This document shows, one piece after another, positions 24,101-33,900 of a DNA stretch of 64,000 nt. This stretch comes from Neoarius graeffei (lineage: Eukaryota; Chordata; Actinopteri; Siluriformes; Ariidae). The position numbers and the translations under genes are program-made. Every line of letters starts with the position of its first letter. Positions within the stretch are counted from its first letter, which is position 1. Below the pieces are notes generated by a model. That model was not told the origin of the DNA, searched no databases, and saw only the letters and a list, made by a program, of their open reading frames with translations. The DNA is taken from the NCBI RefSeq assembly GCF_027579695.1, contig NC_083592.1, forward strand, positions 34,292,714 to 34,356,713. Reading direction: 5' to 3'.

Positions 24101-27100
24101 ATGCTGATATCTTATTCTTGTATCCTACGATTGAGTAGGTGTCATCGTCGGACAATCGACCTACGTCAAACCTGATGTCGTACCCAAGTTTATTAGATCC
24201 ATGTCACATAGTGTGACTTACACTAAACTTAGTTTCTGAAATCTGTCTGTAGGCACCATTTTATATATAGAGTAACCATACCCACAATTAAACGTTTTTA
24301 AATCCATTTGAGAAGCATGTTCTACACAAGTCCCAAAGTTTACTATTACCATAGAAACAACACATTAGAATGAGCACATTACTATAAACTGGTGATTTTT
24401 CCTTACAGCTCGAGCTGCTGTCAAAGCTGCTGTTATAGAAAACTAAACACCACCTAATCAGTCAGAATAAAGTATCCAACAGCACTGTGGTAGATATGAT
24501 GTGACTGCACTGTTATACATAATATTTTATACATATCTGTGCTCTCCATAATTATTGGCACCTCTTGTAAAGGCTAATAAAGTGTTAAGAGAAAAATCCA
24601 CCTTCTGGTGCAATGGCTTCATCGTGCATGGAGAGAAATCCAATTGAAAAATGTATTCAAAGAAAAGCAAATCCCTGCGGAAATAATTATTTTCAACAAA
24701 AACACGTGCTACGATTGATGGCACCCCTGGAAATGGTGAACTATACAACCTGTCTGATCCGTCCTGGTGCCCTACGTCTGATCACGTCGCTCCTGTAGAG
24801 GCTGGCCCCCATGGACAGTTGAAAATCACACTTGGCTGGCTTTGGACTCTGTTTTTCTATGATGGCTGGCGACTGCAGGTGTCACGAACAGTTGATTACT
24901 TGAACAAAACAGACTTCATATGAAAACTATAACGAATTTCCAGGCTACACAGTTGTGCATTGACTATATAGGACACAGTTATGGAAGCGAGTTATCACCC
25001 AGATGAGGATGGGTGCCCTTTGAGTCTGGTTCCTCTCAAGGTTTCTTCATGTCGTCTGAGGGAGTTTTTCCGTGCCACCATCATCTCAGGCTTGCTCATC
25101 AGGGATTAAATTAGCTTGTTTAAAAGGCTTTAATTTTCTGTAAAGCTGCTCTGCAACAATGCCTGTTAAGAGCGCTCTGAGAGCACAATGGCCCCCGCTG
25201 GTAAAATGTGACTGAACTGAATGAAATTGCAATCTGCGTATTACTGACATGGAACAAAGAATCCTGTCAAGCTGGGTGAAATTCGTCCAAAAATTGTGGA
25301 GTTGATTTCAGAAGAACGTACACCCTCATGAAATTGTCAAAGTACAAGTTATTTAATCAAGGGTCAAAACGCTGGTAAAATTTTCACAAACTAAATTAAA
25401 TCGCAATATGCGTATTACCGTCATATAACAAGGCCTTTTGCACCAAGCTTCGAGAAATTCGTCCAAAAATTGAGAGGAGTTGATGTCAGAAGGCAAGCAC
25501 ACCTTCATGAAATTGTCAAAGTACAAGGTTGTTAATTATGGAATCAATTTTGTGCCAAAATGTTCATACAATACTTTTGAAACATCAAACAAAAACGACA
25601 AATCAAAATACAAAAAGTCAATTTTTTTAGACTGGCAAACAAATTATTCGTGTAATCGTGCAAAATATCAGTCTATTACTCTTCAGAAACCTTTTATTTT
25701 TGTTCCGCGTCTTTCTCAGTTTTGTTTGACAATTTATTTTGGTTGCGATTCCAGCTCTCGTTTGCGCTCCCTGACTTTTTGCTTGCAGTTTTGGTACAAA
25801 CTTCACGTGTGGGCGGGCTGTCCAGGAATGCATTCCCATTGGCTAACTTGTGTTTGACTGACAGCTACGCTCAGCCATTCCCTACTCGGATTCTGGTGGA
25901 CTGTTTGAGTGACCGATCCATTGACAGTAAACAAGGATCGAGTGGACTTCAGTGGCGACTATGATATTGAATTTACACTTTGTTGAATTAATTCAATATC
26001 ATAGTCGCCACTGAAGTCCACTCGATCCTTGTTTACCGTCAATGGATCGGTCACTCGTCAAACAGTCCGCCAGAATCCGAGTAGGAAATGGCTGAGCGTA
26101 GCTGTCAGTCAAAGGGAATGCGTTCCTGGACAGCCCACCCACATGTGAAGTTTGTGCCAAAACTGCAAGCAAAAAGTCAGGGAGCGCAAACGAGAAAGCT
26201 GGAATCGCAACCAAAATAAATTACGTCAGACAAAACTGAGAAAGACGCGGAACAAAAATAAAAGGTTTCTGAAGAGTAATAGACTGATATTTTGCACAAT
26301 TACACGAATAATTTGTTTGCCAGTCTAAAAAAATTTTCCTTTTTTTGTATTTTGATTTGTCGTTTTTGTTTGATATTTCAAAAGTATTGTATGAACATTT
26401 TGGCACAAAATTGATTCCATAGTTAATCAAGGACTGTAACTCTGGTAAAATGCAACCGACTTGAACAAAATAATGCGCATACTACCAACATAATGCCTTT
26501 TGCCAAGTTTTGTGAAATTCCTCCAAAAATTGAGAGTTGATTTAAGAAGGTGAACACCCTTCCCAGGACAGGCAGAAATCGCCACGACATAATCCCCCTT
26601 CGGGCCTTTCGGTCAGCAGGGGATAATAAACTGACTTAACTTGTAACTAAAGAAGAAGCCGCCTTTATTTGTCACATGCACACTTCAAGCACAGTGAAAT
26701 TCATCCTCTGCATTTAACCCATCTGAAGCAGTGAACACACACACACACACACACCAGAGCGCCCGGGGAGCAGTCAGGGATAGGTACCTTGCTCAAGGGC
26801 ACCTCAGCCCAAGGCCGCCCCACGTTAATCTAACTGCATGTCTTTGGACTGTGGGGGAAACCGGAGCACCCGGAGAGAACATGCAAACTCCACACAGAAA
26901 GGCCCTCGCCGGCCACTGGGTTCAAACCCGGAACCTTCTTGCAGTGAAGCGACCATGCTAACCACGTTAGCGGTAAGAATGGACATTCTCCATATGTCCC
27001 AATGAGAACAGTTAAAGGTAAATCTTGTTTATTTTAAACCTGTACTGTATTTTGCATATACCATAAGTTTCTACATTTTTAAAATCGATTAACATTCAGC

Positions 27101-29770
27101 TTCTGGAGTTCATTTTCAGTTGTAACCCTGTCATGTCATCCAAACTAATTAGAAAACTAAATCACTGCCACACAGATAAATGATGTTCTTCATATTTGTC
27201 CCCCGTTTCTTTCAATCTGTTGCTTACTTAGGTATCTGACTGAATGCATGGGGCTAAAAGATGACAAGGAGACACTTTCCAAGATGTACGATGCAATGAG
27301 GCGTAAGGATTTTTCTCATGGCTTTCTTGAAATTGCTTTCAGGTCAACCCGTAGAAACATCTAATATAAAAGTAATGACTGGGACGGTCTTTTGCCATTT
27401 TAGGAATCACAACTCTCCTGAAGGAATACGAGCTTCCCAAATCCGAAGAAGTAAACGTTTGCAAACAGAAACTGGAAAGGATTCATGCAGAGTTCAGCAG
27501 CAACACAAGTTTGTGAGTACAAACACACACATCAGCGTCATCACTTGTATTGAAATTCTGAAAACATGAAGCCCACATGATAATAAACAGTTTTATTGAG
27601 CCTGGTCAGTCACTTTTTTTGTCTCATGTATCCTAGATGCAAAAGTTGTAGCTTTCATCAGGTAGAAAAATAATAATTAAAAAAAAAAAAAGCCCAATAG
27701 CTTTCAGAAATTCAAGGGAGACATAAAACAATCAGCATCATGCTGCTTCTAAGCTTCAATCACAGACGACCACAGCTAAACTAGAATACGTTCAGTCATT
27801 GAAACATTTTGGTACGTCATGAAATCAAGTTTGTGGAGGTAAGTACATGGCTAATTGCGCAGAAGTTAATTTTCTCAGAGTACAAATCAAACTGGACAAA
27901 TCAAATGATTTGACTCATTGGCAAAGCTGTTTCGAAACAGTTTCACACAATATTTACAAAACGTCAGGAAGCATACAGAGGTGTTACAAAATGTATATTA
28001 AGTGTAATTTCTTGCATAAATCAAAACACACTACTATTGATTAAATAGTGTCCATGAACTGGTGAGCACTGGGTGTTGGAGTTGAACCATCACTCCCAGT
28101 CAGTATTGCATTCCTTTGGGACGACAGCGGCAGAAAGTGATGTGATGTGATCCGGGGGCAGTTTATCAAGTGTAAACACATGCACAGAGGAACGACAGCT
28201 ATCTGTCCTTTCAAAAGTTTTCTCCGTCTCGGCAAACCTCGTCCATCACACATGCCTGGTTTGGAGATAAACGCCGAGGTGCAGCATTTCGTCAAGGAAA
28301 GCTGCTCAGGAGGAGCTACGATAGGATCAGCGGTCTTTTTTTTTTTTTTAAATCAGGACAACTCTTCGGAAGAGGTTTACACAGTGGCTTTTGAGTGCAG
28401 GTTTCTTAAGGCTTGTAGTTCAGGCGCTTGTTCTCTGGCTGAATTTCCAGAGCTCAGCATATTTCCAAAGGGCTTGCTGAAGGGGGGGGGGGGAAAACAA
28501 CTCCAGTGGAGGCTGGAAAATAATGCAATTCCTCAAAGTTCAGAAGACTTCACTAGAGTCCCTAAAGCATTTCACCCTGACTGAGGTTCAGCAACAATTC
28601 ATGTTTATTGAGGGGACGGTAGTAGACTATACCCTGCCTCTTCAGTAACGGAAACGTCTTCATTATAAACTCATGTGTAGTGGATGTTCCTCAGAGCACC
28701 TGAATTGTAGCAGCCATGATGGTACATTCAGGTCTGGAAAATAAAGAAATGTCAAGGCAACATAGGACTGAAGATTATTGGTCAGCTAAGAAACAAATTA
28801 AATTATTGTTCAGCTTCGCTATTAATCATTTCTCTGCCGTTTATACATCTGTATTCAAGTTTAAAATCTTTTACTACCTACCTTGTCCTGACGAGATGGC
28901 TATCAGCTAAATACCGTATTTTCTGGACTATAAGCCGCTACTTTTTTCCTAGGTTTTGAACCATGCGGCTTATACAAAGGTGCGGCTATTCTGTGGATTT
29001 TTCTTCCACCGCTAGGGGCGCTCTAACCGGAAGTAGAATCAAAAATAAGATAGACGAAAAATCAATGCAAAGAAGAATTAGCAGATAGAACACGCACGAC
29101 AAATTACTAACTGGTAATTATTTTCAAATCCAGCGAAGATGATTAAAGTGACTTGTGGTTTCAAACACAGGAGAAATAAAGGTAAATAAATACCGGTTAT
29201 TTTCTCTTGGTTCTGCTTTGCTGCCGTGTTAAAAGGCACTGTTCGGAAAGAATCTGTTCAGGTACATACATGTACAGTACAAAATCGTTCTGTACATGCA
29301 GTAAATATCTAATTTTTCAACATAGATATCTGCGGCTTATAGCCCGGTGCGGCTTGTATATCTTTTTAAAAAAATTTTTTTAAAAAATAGAGCGGATGCG
29401 GCTTATATACAGGTGCGCTCTATAGTCCAGAAAATACGGTAAATCTACATGATGCATGGACATGAGTTTAAGCCTACACATGGAAGGAATGTACTTGCAT
29501 GCTCAGAGATGTACAGCAATGATGTAAATCTAAACTAGCCTCTACGAGTTTGGTTTAAAGGATGCATTCTGGCCATGTTTTCCAGGAAAAGGAAGCATGG
29601 CTATGAAGATGACGACCACGTTGTGAAAAAGCCCCTGGTTACTGAAGAGGTAAGCGATGACTCCTTTATTTCCGTCAGTTCCTTTGGAGCATCGGCTTCA
29701 TTTCAGGGAATCTAATAAAAGCTTTATTGCGTTGTAGGAGTGGACCGATGAAGACCTGGATGTTTTGTAG
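12005..29770 (+). CDS. ccnh: Cyclin H, complete, nine coding exons
   Basis: Coding exons are 12005-12121, 15624-15746, 16236-16309, 18586-18796, 21833-21996, 27232-27302, 27404-27512, 29586-29649 and 29738-29770. All introns are GT-AG and the phases join in frame to 321 codons, against 323 in human. The protein starts [13 protein letters not shown] and ends [11 protein letters not shown], both cyclin H signatures, with KVDEFNVSS and [14 protein letters not shown] in the core. Cyclin H pairs with CDK7 and MAT1 to form the nuclear CDK-activating kinase. That kinase phosphorylates cell-cycle CDKs and, within TFIIH, the RNA polymerase II C-terminal domain. Ser5, a CDK8 target in human cyclin H, is present. 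No stop, frameshift or missing exon was seen. The start is the first Met of a conserved N-terminus. A pyrimidine-rich acceptor lies just upstream of it, so the 5' UTR is probably spliced. Identification is from family knowledge of the sequence, not a search. Confidence 0.97.
12550..13260 (-). mobile_element. Tc1-like transposase fragment with inverted duplication
   Basis: The - strand encodes [12 protein letters not shown] and PASVMVW, related to the intact transposase at 56603-57622. Segment 12988-13100 is repeated inverted at 13141-13252 with a 40-bp loop. It lies in ccnh intron 1. Confidence 0.75.
13931..14582 (-). mobile_element. hAT-like MITE, copy A
   Basis: Begins CAGGGTTTTTTCTAG and ends CGAAAGCCTG, flanked by TCATT on both sides. 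On the - strand it keeps a start-like segment [19 protein letters not shown] then ITSFF. The same element is in opposite orientation at 23025-23640. Confidence 0.7.
14724..15090 (-). mobile_element. tRNA-headed SINE with 12-bp target duplication
   Basis: ATTTTTATCCAT at 14712-14723 is repeated at 15091-15102. The copy is inserted in the 3' UTR of the L2 LINE. Confidence 0.9.
15624..15746 (+). CDS. ccnh: ccnh coding exon 2 (residues 40-80)
   Basis: Follows a TTTTCACAG acceptor and ends at GTG|GTAATT. It encodes [10 protein letters not shown], then YEKRLLDFC and [10 protein letters not shown], the start of the first cyclin box. Phase 0 at both ends, 41 codons. Confidence 0.95.
15831..16074. 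mobile_element. hAT MITE, 244 bp, with 8-bp target duplication
   Basis: CTTTAGAG flanks it at 15823-15830 and 16075-16082. Ends are TAGCCTTTCTCAACC and GGTTGAGAAACGCTG. It lies in ccnh intron 2, only 84 bp past the donor. Confidence 0.85.
16236..16309 (+). CDS. ccnh: ccnh coding exon 3 (residues 81-105)
   Basis: Encodes [20 protein letters not shown] and PRII in the first cyclin box. The last two bases (AT) pair with the first base of the next exon to make Met105. Acceptor TTTTAG, donor GTAAGT. Confidence 0.95.
16636..17170. mobile_element. Tc1-like MITE
   Basis: Starts CAGTACTGTGCAAAAGTCTT after TA and ends near GCCTAAGACTTTTGGACATG. The same family is at the left edge of the window. A second terminal sequence starts directly after it at 17171. 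Confidence 0.6.
17419..18292 (-). mobile_element. tRNA-headed SINE split by a 504-bp MITE
   Basis: The SINE tail half is at 17419-17556 and its head half at 18065-18292. Together they make one full copy in reverse orientation. Confidence 0.85.
17560..18063. mobile_element. MITE with CCCCTTTTCCACCAAA ends
   Basis: CCCCTTTTCCACCAAA at the left and TTTGGTGGAAAAGGGG at the right are perfect inverted repeats. The interior repeats GGTTC/GAACC motifs. It is inserted in a SINE, and no clean target duplication was seen. Confidence 0.8.
18586..18796 (+). CDS. ccnh: ccnh coding exon 4 (residues 105-175)
   Basis: The longest exon. It encodes [23 protein letters not shown] and [13 protein letters not shown] up to LIDLK, completing the first cyclin box and the linker to the second. 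Acceptor CACCAG, donor GTAATA. Confidence 0.96.
18931..19382. mobile_element. Tc1-like MITE flanked by TA
   Basis: Ends are CTATATGGCCAAAGGTTTG and CAAACTTTTGGCCATATAG. Degenerate transposase sequence lies between them on the - strand. Confidence 0.75.
20068..20446 (+). mobile_element. tRNA-headed SINE with 11-bp target duplication
   Basis: AACAGCAACCA at 20057-20067 and 20447-20457. Intact A box TGGTGTAGTGG and B box GGGTTCGAGCC. This is the best-preserved copy in the window. Confidence 0.93.
20926..21610. mobile_element. Harbinger-like MITE
   Basis: Ends are CACTACGTTCACACTGCA and TGCAGTGTGGACGTAGTG, flanked by the 3-bp repeat TCT, the duplication size of PIF/Harbinger. The + strand at 21135-21323 has a short frame with [19 protein letters not shown], possibly the start of a lost transposase. 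Confidence 0.65.
21833..21996 (+). CDS. ccnh: ccnh coding exon 5 (residues 176-230)
   Basis: Encodes [26 protein letters not shown] and SQIALTAVL in the second cyclin fold. The acceptor is CCCCCCCAG, with an unusual C-run tract. The donor is GTAAGT after two bases of Thr230. Confidence 0.95.
22328..22672 (-). mobile_element. tRNA-headed SINE, head truncated
   Basis: Tail TCTCATCATCTGTAGCCGC to GCGACAGCGCTAA. The last ~23 bases of the head are missing, replaced by AT-rich sequence. Confidence 0.85.
23025..23640 (+). mobile_element. hAT-like MITE, copy B
   Basis: Begins CAGGCTTTCGTCTAAACG and ends GGAAAAAAAAACCTG, flanked by CTTCCAG at 23018-23024 and 23641-23647. The + strand carries [19 protein letters not shown], matching copy A at 13931-14582. 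Confidence 0.75.
23648..24990. other. ccnh intron 5, non-coding
   Basis: No coding sequence recognised. A Tc1-like end fragment (CATAATTATTGGCACC) is near 24549. A repeat shared with 363-470 is near 24410-24500. Confidence 0.35.
24995..25170 (+). repeat. Dispersed repeat shared with 54590-54800
   Basis: Contains CTCAAGGTTTCTTCATGTCG and GAGGGAGTTTTTCCGTGCC. The inverse copy at 54590-54800 has GGCAAGGAAAAACTCCCTC. Probably a retroposon 3' end. Confidence 0.6.
25171..26627. mobile_element. MITE expanded by a giant foldback
   Basis: The outer parts match the 300-bp MITE at 54249-54550: GAGAGCACAAT at the left, CCGCTGG, CTCCAAAAATTGAGAG, and GCCACGACATAATCCCCCTT at the right. The foldback at 25528-26430 occupies the middle. 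Confidence 0.65.
25528..26430. repeat. Giant inverted repeat, ~445-bp arms, 11-bp spacer
   Basis: The left arm is 25528-25974 and the right arm 25986-26430. They are near-identical inverse copies: ATGGAATCAATTTTGTGCC at the outer end, GATATTGAA/TTCAATATC at the centre, and GTCCACTCGATCCTTGTTTA inside. It lies in ccnh intron 5 and would fold into a long hairpin in RNA. Confidence 0.9.
26648..26955 (-). mobile_element. SINE with tRNA-like head, variant tail
   Basis: Same head and body as the common SINE but with the alternative 3' half seen at 2920-3268 (AGGTACCTTGCTCAAGGGC, then CAGAGCGCCC). A short (CA)n lies inside. Confidence 0.75.
27232..27302 (+). CDS. ccnh: ccnh coding exon 6 (residues 230-254)
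   Basis: Encodes [19 protein letters not shown] and DAMR. Acceptor CTTACTTAG, donor GTAAGG. The 5.2-kb intron before it carries a SINE, a hAT MITE and a giant foldback. Confidence 0.93.
27404..27512 (+). CDS. ccnh: ccnh coding exon 7 (residues 254-290)
   Basis: Encodes [20 protein letters not shown] and [14 protein letters not shown], the C-terminal helix segment. Acceptor ATTTTAG, donor GTGAGT. The preceding intron is only 101 bp. Confidence 0.94.
27513..28911. other. ccnh intron 7, unique part
   Basis: No gene or clear transposon seen. It contains homopolymer runs (T at 28336-28348, G at 28484-28493) and no convincing coding sequence. Confidence 0.4.
28914..29439. mobile_element. MITE with CCGTATTTTCTGGACTATA ends
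   Basis: CCGTATTTTCTGGACTATA at the left and TATAGTCCAGAAAATACGG at the right are perfect inverted repeats flanked by TA. GCGGCTTATA motifs lie inside both ends. It is in ccnh intron 7, ending 147 bp before exon 8. Confidence 0.85.
29586..29649 (+). CDS. ccnh: ccnh coding exon 8 (residues 290-311)
   Basis: Encodes [16 protein letters not shown] and LVTEE, the basic/acidic tail of cyclin H. Acceptor TTTTCCAG, donor GTAAGC. Confidence 0.94.
29738..29770 (+). CDS. ccnh: ccnh coding exon 9 and stop (residues 312-321)
   Basis: Encodes [10 protein letters not shown] then TAG at 29768-29770. Acceptor GCGTTGTAG. The acidic C-terminus matches the cyclin H family. Confidence 0.94.
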   Translation, partial: EWTDEDLDVL

Positions 29771-29916
29771 CATGGCTAGTACATACGGTTCATTAAATGT
29801 ACAGATTCACTTAGCGCCTTAGTCGAGGTGAGAAACAGAAGCCAGTGCTTTCTATTTTTGTAAATAACTAGGCAATAATTGTCTGCTTGAGTTGTACTGT
29901 CCAACAGGGACTGAAA

Positions 29917-29922
29917 AATAAA
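29917..29922 (+). promoter_or_regulatory. ccnh polyadenylation signal AATAAA
   Basis: Canonical AATAAA 147 bases after the ccnh stop, with a T-rich stretch shortly downstream (29940-29955). It implies a short 3' UTR ending near 29940. Confidence 0.7.
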
Positions 29923-30462
29923 CTGCTGAAAATTAAACCATTTTTGTATCCTTTCTGGTTGTGAAAGAATACAAACACACAGGTACCAAAAAAAAGTGCA
30001 AAGGAACCTTCATGCCTGATCAATGTTAATCACGCCACAGTCCAGTCTGAATCAGTCAGTACTTTATAAAGTTTTAATAAGTGCATGCATTCCTCATACA
30101 GTCTGTACTATTGTAAATTTTACGGCTGTAAACATCTCATTTCTTCTTCCCTAGCTTAGGGAAGAGTGAACCAAATCAAAAAATATATAATAATACACAG
30201 AAGCAGGGGAGAGAACTCAAATTATATACTCATGATTCCAGCAAGAGAATTTATTGTTCTGATATAAAATAATCATAATCTCTTTAAAAAATCCTGTCTA
30301 CACCACAATCGTAAGTAAATGGAAAAAAGAAAAAACAAAAACACTAGTTTGAGCACAATTTTGTATATTCATAACCTTGTAAATCAGTAACAAATTACAG
30401 TATAAAAAGCATTATAGCTCATAATCCAGTTATAGATATCGCTGCAGCCTCGTCAGTTGAGT

Positions 30463-30468
30463 TTTATT
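30463..30468 (-). promoter_or_regulatory. Candidate rasa1 polyadenylation signal
   Basis: AATAAA on the - strand, about 385 bases after the rasa1 stop. A second AATAAA is at 30250-30255. Which one is used cannot be told from sequence, but either would end rasa1 within about 550 bases of the ccnh 3' end. Confidence 0.4.
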
Positions 30469-30850
30469 ATCAAGCAGACAAACACACACTTTGGCAATGG
30501 CTGTTCAATGGTACGCTGAGCTTTATGGGTCGCTACTGGGACCCGTTTAGGTTGAAGAAAAAGCAAAACCAAACAAACAAGTACCCATATTAAGGGGCAC
30601 AGTCAAACTTGAAGTTGCTGTGGGAATAGCTTAAGAGTTGTCAGTGTGGGACTCGAGCCCCAGGCTTTTTGTTTCACTGCTGTAGTTGCATAGTTATCTT
30701 GGCATGGTGGAAAAGGAAGGGAAGGGGGAAGTGGCTAAATAGTCAGGGATAGAGGTTGCCATGGTGATGAAGGTGGAGCATGCTGGGATCCCACTGGCTA
30801 CTCCATGGAGACGGAGACAGATGGAGTGACAAAGAGAGCGGGAAATGGAA

Positions 30851-30934
30851 CTACCTGTTGCTGTTGGACATGGCGTAGTGCACCTGTTTCTGCTGGAGGA
30901 GCTCCGTGATGGCCAGCAGCTTTTTCAGCACGTG
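30851..30934 (-). CDS. rasa1: rasa1 last coding exon
   Basis: Encodes [17 protein letters not shown], then [10 protein letters not shown] and TAG at 30851-30853. The last ten residues are unlike the human tail, as expected for a poorly conserved end. Confidence 0.93.
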   Translation of the reverse strand, partial: HVLKKLLAITELLQQKQVHYAMSNSNR

Positions 30935-33900
30935 CTGCGGAGACACAGTTGGAGAATGTTTTATGCGCCAGACACCGTATGTACTGGGGAGAACCGCTCT
31001 GTGTGCTTATTATGGAAAAAAAAAAAAAAGTGTATGTATGTTTTAGCTCCACCCACCTGCTGTGCTCCTCTCTCGTTGCTCAAGGTGCGGAGTTCATCCG
31101 AGTGAGCAGCACAGATCTCGTGCAGGGCAGCGAGGTCTCGGGACAGATCGGTCCTAAAGTGCTCTGAAGCATCAGGCAAGTCAGGGACATTCTGGAGGAA
31201 CCGGGAAGAACACACTACACCTTTAAAAATGAAGTTACATCGGGTGGTGTACAGTTTGTAGTGTACATAAATAAATAAATACTCAAGAGTTGTATAATTC
31301 CATCTTTTCTGAGTTTTTATTTCAATTGCTTAAATTTAAAAGTATGTCGCTGCAGAGAGCACTAATTTTCACTTTAGAAAATTCTTTTTTTTTTTTTTAA
31401 GTGCTGCTATGGTAGAACATGGCATGGCTGTGATGCATCGTAATACTTGTTAGTAAATAGCAGGAGCATCTTTCTGGTTTTTTGAGCTCACAATACCAAG
31501 TTTCATTTATATAGTGCCTTTCACAACCCCAAGGTCACTTTACATGACAGTAGGGGGGTTAATCGACATGGGCTGCCTGGTACACACTAGATTTTCAACT
31601 CTTAACCCAATTTTAAAAACAGGGGAGACAACAGAAATGACGGATATAGAGGTGTTTTTTTTTTTTTTTTTAAATCGCAAGAACCCACACCACAATCTAT
31701 GATTATACATAATTTCAGAGTGGCAGTTCCGGGGATCTCACAGAAATGCACTGTAAAGTTCAGAGTTTTGGTACGTTCATACCGAACCTGCTGAGGGCAT
31801 TAAAAGCCGCTTTGGCCGTCCGACCAACGATGCCGGTAGGTTTGTGGACAGACTGTGACGGAGATGAAACGGACAGCATCACGGGCGTTCGGAAAGCTTA
31901 GTCTGACTAGCTTTATTTAAAGGGGCCGCAAAGCAAACAGAAGTGTCAACTGGTATCTTTGTGCTGAATGACCAAAAGTAGGGTATAAATTAACCTCATT
32001 AATACAAATGTGAAGGTAAGAAATCAAATCAGTGAAGGAAGATAATGAAAAATTATGACTGGAAAGAAAAACTAATGATGGGAAAAAAAAAAAAAGCTAT
32101 TTGTGTGGGGAGTCCTGTGTGTTGATAGCCTAGTAAACTAGACCCACCTGCCTAGCGGCCAAAAATATTTTTGCCTAGCGAGTGGGTCTAGCCTCGCACC
32201 ATATAAACAAAAACACGCCGGGCATCAAATCGTGCCCGCCAATCACAACGCAAGGTTTTTGTTTGGATTCTTTGGGCGGGCTTTTACAGGAGTGACGACA
32301 AAGCTGCGCGACGCTGGAGAAAGCACAACAGGAAAGATGGCTACGGGCTAGTGAACAGCGCATTTGACTCCGCTTTGGAATCAGTTTTAGAAGAATTAGA
32401 CTTGGAGTTTTCGTTGAAACATGAGCAGGAAGAGGCTCTCCGCTCATTCCTTTTCAAGAAGGACGTTTTCGCTGTTTTGCCGACCGGCTATGGCAAAAGT
32501 CTGATCTACCAGCTGGCTCCGCTCGTAGCCAAAATGATGGGGCTAGTTTGTGCAGTACGAAGAATTAATTAAACAGCTTTGAAACATTACTTTTTGATTG
32601 TTTCTTATTTTCCCATTATTTTAAATTTAAGGGAAATTATTTCACCAAACACCACTAAATAAAAACTCTCAAAAACAGTTTAAGCAAACCCTTGAAAAAC
32701 ACTTGGAAAAAATAAGTGTGTATGTGGTACAGACTCCAAACTTGTGGTCATTATCTCCAAACTTCTTAATGTCTAGAACCTGTTTATTAGTGATGTGTCG
32801 GTCGCGAACGATCCAGTTCAAAGAGCCGGCTCTTTGAAGTGAACGACGGGAGCCGAATTATTTTTTTGTCCTTAGGTGCCTCAGAGAGAGAGAGAGAAAG
32901 ACTTTCACAAAAAAAGTTGCTGTCCGATTGCGTCTTTGTGTTGTCTATTACCATTCAAAGGAAAAAAGTAGCATGGTGTACGCCTACTTTTTTTGGTTGA
33001 TGTCATTCACAGCTGTGAAAATACGAAAATTGGTGTAATGCTTAAAGCTGTGGAGCGCAGGGGAGAGGAGTCTGTGAGGCACCTGAGGAGGGGAAAATCA
33101 GCTGTGTATTTTATATTGGTAATATAACACAGTTTTGCATTATGTTTGTGAGAATTTATTAATTGGCAAGTTTTATTTCTATAGCTAGAACATTGTTACA
33201 CTGCTATACTTTACAAAGCTTTACAATGGCTACAAAAACTAAAAAATAAAATGGAAAACATCCTATTGATAAAATATAATGTAATTAATTAACTAGTTAA
33301 TTGCAGCAATTAAATCAAAAATAAAATCTCGGGAGCCATTTGGGAGCCGAAAGAGCCGAAATTCCCATCACTACTGTTTATTAATTAATATGCATTTTGA
33401 AAAATTATTTATTTCAAGGTCTCCCCCATTGCTTTCTGTCGCTCTGACTACGTCACAGTCACTGTTGCGCTGATTGGTCAGAGCGTTGGCCTATACGCAC
33501 AGAGACAGTTTGAAAGACAGCGGTTTGTTCCACCCACCCCCTTCAGAAATGTCTACGGATCGAGGCCAGGCTAAATATTCACATTTAGTCTGGCTTGCCA
33601 GGCTAGTGTGTTGATGCTAAGTGCAGAATCAAATTTCAACATGCAATTTATTGGCTCAGCCTTTGGTTAAAGATTATAGAGACACCCGTCTGTATGTTCA
33701 ACAGAGTTCGAGCATGTTTAAAGTGCATATCCTGGACCAAATTCTTTTTTTTTTTAATATGAAAGTATGTCCAGAAGGGTACACACTCATCCAGAAGGGT
33801 AATTTTGCACAAGGCCATCTGTCTACAGCAGAAAAAGATAAAATAAAACGCATCTGGAGCCAGATTCATGACGTCACCTGCGGAAGCGCCAGCAGGCTGA

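Larger units (their letters stand above)
32126..33605 (+). mobile_element. TIR element with RecQ-like helicase fragment and 9-bp target duplication
   Basis: GTGTGTTGA at 32117-32125 is repeated exactly at 33606-33614. The ends TAGCCTAGTAAACTAGAC and (inverted) TAGCCTGGCAAGCCAGAC are imperfect TIRs. It carries a helicase fragment and a nested hAT MITE. Superfamily unknown; 9-bp duplications are typical of Mutator. Confidence 0.75.

Noticed and set aside
25480-26430. Matching ORFs in both arms of the foldback as a duplicated gene
   Set aside because: The frames are AT-rich, lack homology and exist in mirror form only because of the inverted repeat.
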